Shown here: in pieces, positions 61,629-64,000 of the stretch | Position numbering within the stretch: the stretch's first letter is position 1 | How the letters are laid out: each line of letters begins with the position of its first letter | Assembly (NCBI GenBank): GCA_018697195.1 | Contig: CM031879.1 | Span: forward strand, 45,468,048-45,532,047 | Source: Certhia americana | Lineage: Eukaryota > Chordata > Aves > Passeriformes > Certhiidae | Reading direction: 5' to 3' | DNA length: 64,000 bases | The notes under the pieces: generated by a model | What the model was told of the DNA's origin: nothing | Seen by the model: the letters and a program-made list of their open reading frames with translations, nothing else | Database searches by the model: none | Translations under genes and position numbers: made by a program

Positions 61629-62188
61629 TGTCATGGTTTAACCCCAGCCAGAAGTGAAGCACCACACAGCTGCTCACTGATGTGCCCACCCTGGTGGGAT
61701 GGGGAAGAGACGCAGAAGAATAAATGTGAGAAAACTCGTGGGTTGAGATAGAAAGAGTTTAATAGGTAAAGCAAAAGCAAAGAAAGCAAACCAAGGAATT
61801 AGTTCAACACTTGCCATGGGCAGGTAGGAGTTTCAGCCATCCCCAGGACACCAGGGCCCATCACCTGGAACAGTTCCTCAGCAAGAAAAATGACATCACT
61901 CTGAACATCCCCTCCTCTCTTCTCCCCCCCACCTTATATGCTGTGTGGCACCATATGGAATGCAATATCAGCTGGGGTCAGCTGTCCCAGCTCTCTTCCC
62001 TCCCAGCTTCTCATGCACCCCTGTCCCACTTGCAACAAGAAGCAGAAAAGGCCTTGGCTCCGTGTAAGTACAGCTCAGCAACAGCAAAAACATCCCTGTA
62101 ATATCAACACCGTTTTCAGAACAAATCCAAAGCACAGCCTCACATCAGCTACTATGTAGAAAGTTAACTCTACCCCAGCCAAAACACA
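61629..62188 (-). mobile_element. Solo LTR of an avian ERVL-type endogenous retrovirus
   Basis: The plus strand begins TGTCATGGTTTAACCCCAGC and ends GTTAACTCTACCCCAGCC near 62180, both signature ends of a widespread avian ERVL LTR. By analogy its transcription runs on the minus strand. On that strand there is a TATA-like ATATAAGG near 61940 and an ATTAAAC poly(A)-type signal near 61760, ahead of CTCAACCCACGAG. It is about 560 bp long. No internal retroviral genes or second LTR lie in the window, so it is a solo LTR left by recombination. I could not find a convincing target-site duplication. Confidence 0.8.
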
Positions 62189-62194
62189 CACTAA

Positions 62195-64000
62195 GTGGAA
62201 GCACGGTACCCGAAAATGAGAGGCATGGTAACTACCCCAAAGAAACACCACTGCAGAAACCATCCCCTTTAAAGTACCCAGACTAAATAATACTACAGTT
62301 CATGAGAGATACTTCAATGAGCCAGTACATGTTGATTTTGAAAGATGTTCCTTCACAAAGCTGAGCCATAAAGAAGATTGAGAAGGTCTACAATCAGTGA
62401 TTAAACAGCCTGGAAAGATCTACTAGCATGGGAGCACCCAAAATTGTCATGCTATACACTATCTTCTATTTCAATGCTTTGCTTTAAGTAAAAGGCTTCA
62501 TTTATTTCATTTCTCTGGGTACAATGTATTTCAAATTTCAGATTTCCTCTTACTCACAGCAACATTCAATTCTGTTGATCTTGTACTTCATAAGTTGCGT
62601 GGGAAGCTGTCTGAACTTTTTGTCTAATCAGAGAATTCGCTGCAATTGGTTTTTTGGACTCCAGTTAGGAAAGGCCTTAAATTAAACACTAGGGATATAA
62701 GCAAAAACAAATAATATTGGAAAACACTGGAAAAATACTCGAGAAAAGTTGCCATGGCAATCCTTCTCTGCTTTCATGTGCTGAAGAAGACCCATCCCAA
62801 ACACAAATGTCTCCTAGAACCCACCTACCTTCCAAGTCCAGGCACGGGCAGGGTGGGTGGTGCAGCTGACCACATGGCACAGGCTGGGCTCTGCTGTCCC
62901 AGCACAAGGAGCCCCAGAATCAGGTCACACCGCCAGGGTCACATTGCACACCCAAGGTCAGTGAAGTCACAATGCAGATCAGGGTGCTGCAGCACATGGT
63001 GTATTGCGGGATGTGGTTTCTGGGATCCTTCACTTCCACTGGTACTTTTAAAAATCTGCACCCTAGATTCAGGCTCCTCAACCCAGTCTTCTGACAGGGG
63101 CTGCACAGAAGATACATCTGAGACTTCTTGGGATCTTGGGCTGCTGATCAGTCAGACTCCACACTCAGTCTAAGAACATCTCTTTTCACCCCAGTCACTC
63201 AAATTTCTCTTCATAGGGGTGGGCAGCGGTGAGGGGTACAGGAGTGGCATGCACCCAGTTCCCACCTAGGTATAGGGTCTGGATGTAGAATTAAGCAGGC
63301 AGAATCTCAGGAATCAAGTAGCATTTGCACTGACCCATCTTCTGCAGCAGCTCCCACAGAGGACTAGAGAAAAAGCATCTGCCATGGCTGAAACCTGTCT
63401 TGTGCAACGGATTCTGCTGAGAGCAAAGCAGAGATTATGAATGAGCTGACAAACCAGCCTGCTGTTGGCATAGGCACCAAGCAGAGACAGAGTAGCTATG
63501 CTGGAAGTGTTTCATCCATTACTGTCAGAGAAGTCACTTTTACCACTGATCCTGCTCTAATAAATCATGTTGCCAAGCAGTTTTATAGAGGCGTTATACA
63601 TCCAAAGCTACTTATGGTCCCATTAAAAGAGATGCATTTCTTTTTTAGCTCAGTGTGGCTGAAATGCTGTCGCAAAAGAAAGAGAGCTGCTGCTCAGAGA
63701 GCTATTCTAAAAGAGGTATTATTGTAATTACAATAGGGAGGGATGATGTGAGCTAGGAGCCACAATCTTCCTCCTCTGACCCATCGCCTTGGGGCAGCAT
63801 TGCAAAACTGAAAATTTGTGACCACAAGCACAATAGCTGCTCACACACTCTTTGCCACGGAGATTGATGAAAATGGGATAATAATGATGTTACTTCCTCA
63901 TTCACCATAGATCACCCATCCCCTCAAAGCGATTGGAGTATTATAAGTCTGGCAAGATGTATATGGACAACTTAACCAATTAGCTCTTTTATAAAGACTG
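62195..64000. other. Intergenic stretch to the window end
   Basis: No coding exon recognised. An ORF of 96 codons at 63437-63727 ends in a basic segment (CCRKRKRAAAQR) but matches nothing I know and has no splice or promoter context, so it is not called as a gene. Confidence 0.5.

Noticed and set aside
63437..63727. 96-codon ORF with a basic end
   Set aside because: No recognisable family, no start or splice context, and it is AT-rich near its end; treated as chance.
48745..64000. Search for GPRC5D and HEBP1 exons on the minus strand
   Set aside because: No seven-membrane-segment ORF is present, and I could not find HEBP1 signature residues; HEBP1 exons are short, so a weak match could be missed, but I cannot support one.
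1..64000. CRISPR arrays, operons or prokaryotic mobile elements
   Set aside because: No regularly spaced repeats exist, and the split genes, CR1 tails and histone signals show a bird-like nuclear genome.

Overview
The window is vertebrate nuclear DNA, most probably from a neognath bird. Compact split genes sit in long non-coding DNA. The interspersed repeats are CR1 LINE tails (ending in ATTCTATG-like sequence), one ERVL-type LTR and an amniote MIR-like SINE. There are no operons and no bacterial features. Four genes are intact or nearly so, and two histone genes are broken.

Layout. At 1-2150 lies the edge of a replication-dependent histone cluster: the 5' part of a decayed H2B gene (minus strand), a decayed H2A gene (plus strand, still carrying a perfect 3' histone stem-loop), and an intact linker histone H1 gene (minus strand) with a full H1 promoter and stem-loop. 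About 8.5 kb of sequence without a recognised gene follows. APOLD1 has its coding exon at 12856-13596, with a likely non-coding first exon and TATA box near 10.7 kb. DDX47, an RNA helicase, starts in a CpG-rich promoter; its twelve coding exons (17174-23708) were assembled exon by exon to 450 residues. About 18 kb of non-coding DNA follows. GPRC5A, an orphan class C receptor, has a GC-rich candidate promoter/first exon at about 42.0-42.3 kb and coding exons at 44791-45715, 46678-46721 and 47411-47503. The rest (48.7-64 kb) holds CR1 fragments, a (CA)n array with an assembly gap, a long (ATT)n array beside an orphan CpG-rich block, and a solo ERVL LTR, but no coding gene that I could identify.

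The order APOLD1-DDX47-GPRC5A, all on one strand, matches human 12p13. The next mammalian neighbour, GPRC5D, has no counterpart ORF in the 15 kb downstream, and the receptor here looks partly like GPRC5A and partly like GPRC5D. The genes do not form a pathway: they cover chromatin packaging (H1), an endothelial early-response protein (APOLD1), ribosome biogenesis (DDX47) and a retinoic-acid-linked receptor (GPRC5A). I found no clearly new biological system. The most notable points are a histone H1 with an in-frame cysteine and a drifting tail, the decayed H2A/H2B pair, the paired ZNF143-like plus YY1-like promoter of DDX47, and the GPRC5A/5D mosaic.
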